Source of the DNA: Anaerolineaceae bacterium
GTDB lineage: Bacteria > Chloroflexota > Anaerolineae > Anaerolineales > Anaerolineaceae
Length of the DNA stretch: 5,741 bases
Assembly: GCA_003532515.1 (NCBI GenBank)
Contig: DOEX01000210.1
Location: 1-5,741, forward strand
Reading direction: 5' to 3'
The translations under genes and the position numbers were made by a program. This document shows positions 5,095 to 5,741 of this stretch, piece by piece. The notes beneath the pieces were generated by a model, which was not told the DNA's origin, did not search any database, and saw nothing but the letters and a program-made list of their open reading frames with translations. Each line of letters opens with the position of its first letter. Within the stretch, counting starts at the first letter, position 1.

Positions 5095-5741
5095 ATGGAC
5101 GCTATCAAATCTTATTTAGAAAATATGTTTCTTCATCTGCCCAAATCCCCAGAAGTGATTCGGGCTAAAGATGAACTCTCCCAGATGATGGAAGATAAAT
5201 ATAACCAACTGCGCAGCGAAGGTCGTACGGATAACGAAGCCGTCGGTCAGGTCATCGCCGAATTTGGCAACCTGGATGAACTCGCCGCGAATTTGGGAAT
5301 CAGCAATGAAGTCAGTGCCCTCAGTACTGAGCCGGAACAGATCAATATGACTGATGAAGATGTGGAACGCTATTTTGCAATCAGCCGGGAATCCAGCAGA
5401 CAGGTCGCCGGCGGTGTTGCGTTGATCCTCTTTGGTGTGATCATCCTGATCCTATTGCAATCCATAGCCGACAAAGGTTTCGTTGCCGAAAAGGTTGCTC
5501 AGGCGTTTGGCGTAGGTGGATTGTTAATGATGGTCGCCATCGCCGTTTACATATTCATCGTGGCTGGTGTCAAGACAGATAAATACGAAAACATTGAAAC
5601 CAAATTCGTCAATATCGACCCTTATCTCAGAAATCGCATAAAAATCCAAAAAGACGAATACATCCCTACCTTCGGTCGCACCATTGCTATCGGTGTCTTT
5701 TTGATCCTGTTGGGTGTTATTGTGCTTGTAACGGCGTCTAT
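5095..5741 (+). CDS. HAAS-like domain membrane protein (partial, runs off window)
   Basis: The frame opens at ATG 5095, with AGGAG at 5084-5088 overlapping the padR stop and 6 nt spacing. It stays open for 215 codons to the window end. Residues 1-70 form an acidic/basic helical domain (begins MDAIKSYLENMF, contains EVIRAKDELSQMMEDKY and EAVGQVIAEFGNLDELA). It resembles HAAS (HTH-associated alpha-helical signalling), also called permease prefix or DUF1700-like. A linker (71-103) precedes hydrophobic segments at about 104-123, 138-158 and 195-214, so at least three membrane spans. Genes of this type typically follow a PadR regulator, and the helical domain is thought to communicate with it or with membrane stress. 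The function is not known. The C-terminal part is outside the window. Confidence 0.88.
   Translation, partial: MDAIKSYLENMFLHLPKSPEVIRAKDELSQMMEDKYNQLRSEGRTDNEAVGQVIAEFGNLDELAANLGISNEVSALSTEPEQINMTDEDVERYFAISRESSRQVAGGVALILFGVIILILLQSIADKGFVAEKVAQAFGVGGLLMMVAIAVYIFIVAGVKTDKYENIETKFVNIDPYLRNRIKIQKDEYIPTFGRTIAIGVFLILLGVIVLVTAS

Overview
The window looks like chromosomal housekeeping and accessory DNA from a bacterium, most likely a member of the Chloroflexota (Anaerolineae-like). This placement is inference. It rests on moderate GC, a class III-type PPK2, a divergent PfkB-family protein of a kind I associate with that group, Thr/Pro-rich linkers on an exported lipoprotein, and a degenerate dispersed intergenic repeat. 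No rRNA, tRNA, CRISPR array, transposase or phage gene is visible, and no single gene proves the taxonomy.

Layout. Positions 1-68 hold the probable C-terminal tail of a + strand gene, closed by a strong 15-bp-stem terminator (85-119). A gene-free stretch (69-396) carries a degenerate dispersed repeat (about 168-226) and a promoter with a perfect TATAAT box. This promoter drives ppk2 (397-1239, polyphosphate:nucleotide phosphotransferase). A PfkB/ribokinase-fold gene (1240-2262) follows with no gap and in the same reading frame, so a single TAA separates the two proteins. Its kinase signature is eroded. On the opposite strand a lipoprotein glutaminyl-peptide cyclotransferase (3130-2228) converges on pfkB and overlaps it by 35 bp. 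From the same 216-bp spacer, pepT (3347-4573, M20 tripeptidase) runs on the + strand from its own promoter.

The last block is a regulatory pair: a 107-residue PadR-type winged-helix repressor (4762-5085) and, 9 bp later, a membrane protein with an N-terminal HAAS-like helical domain (5095 to beyond the window end). Their shared promoter is close to consensus. It has phased A-tracts upstream and two GACGTA-type palindromes on either side of the -10 box, which suggests tight autorepression.

How the genes fit together. ppk2-pfkB looks like one transcription unit that may link polyphosphate to nucleotide phosphorylation, although the second protein may be a pseudokinase. The glutaminyl cyclase (N-terminal pyroglutamate formation on exported peptides) and pepT (cytoplasmic tripeptide hydrolysis) are each transcribed alone. 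The PadR-HAAS pair is a recognisable sensor/regulator arrangement in which a membrane protein is co-expressed with its repressor. The most notable points are the same-frame ppk2/pfkB junction, the degenerate PfkB motifs and the padR operator architecture.
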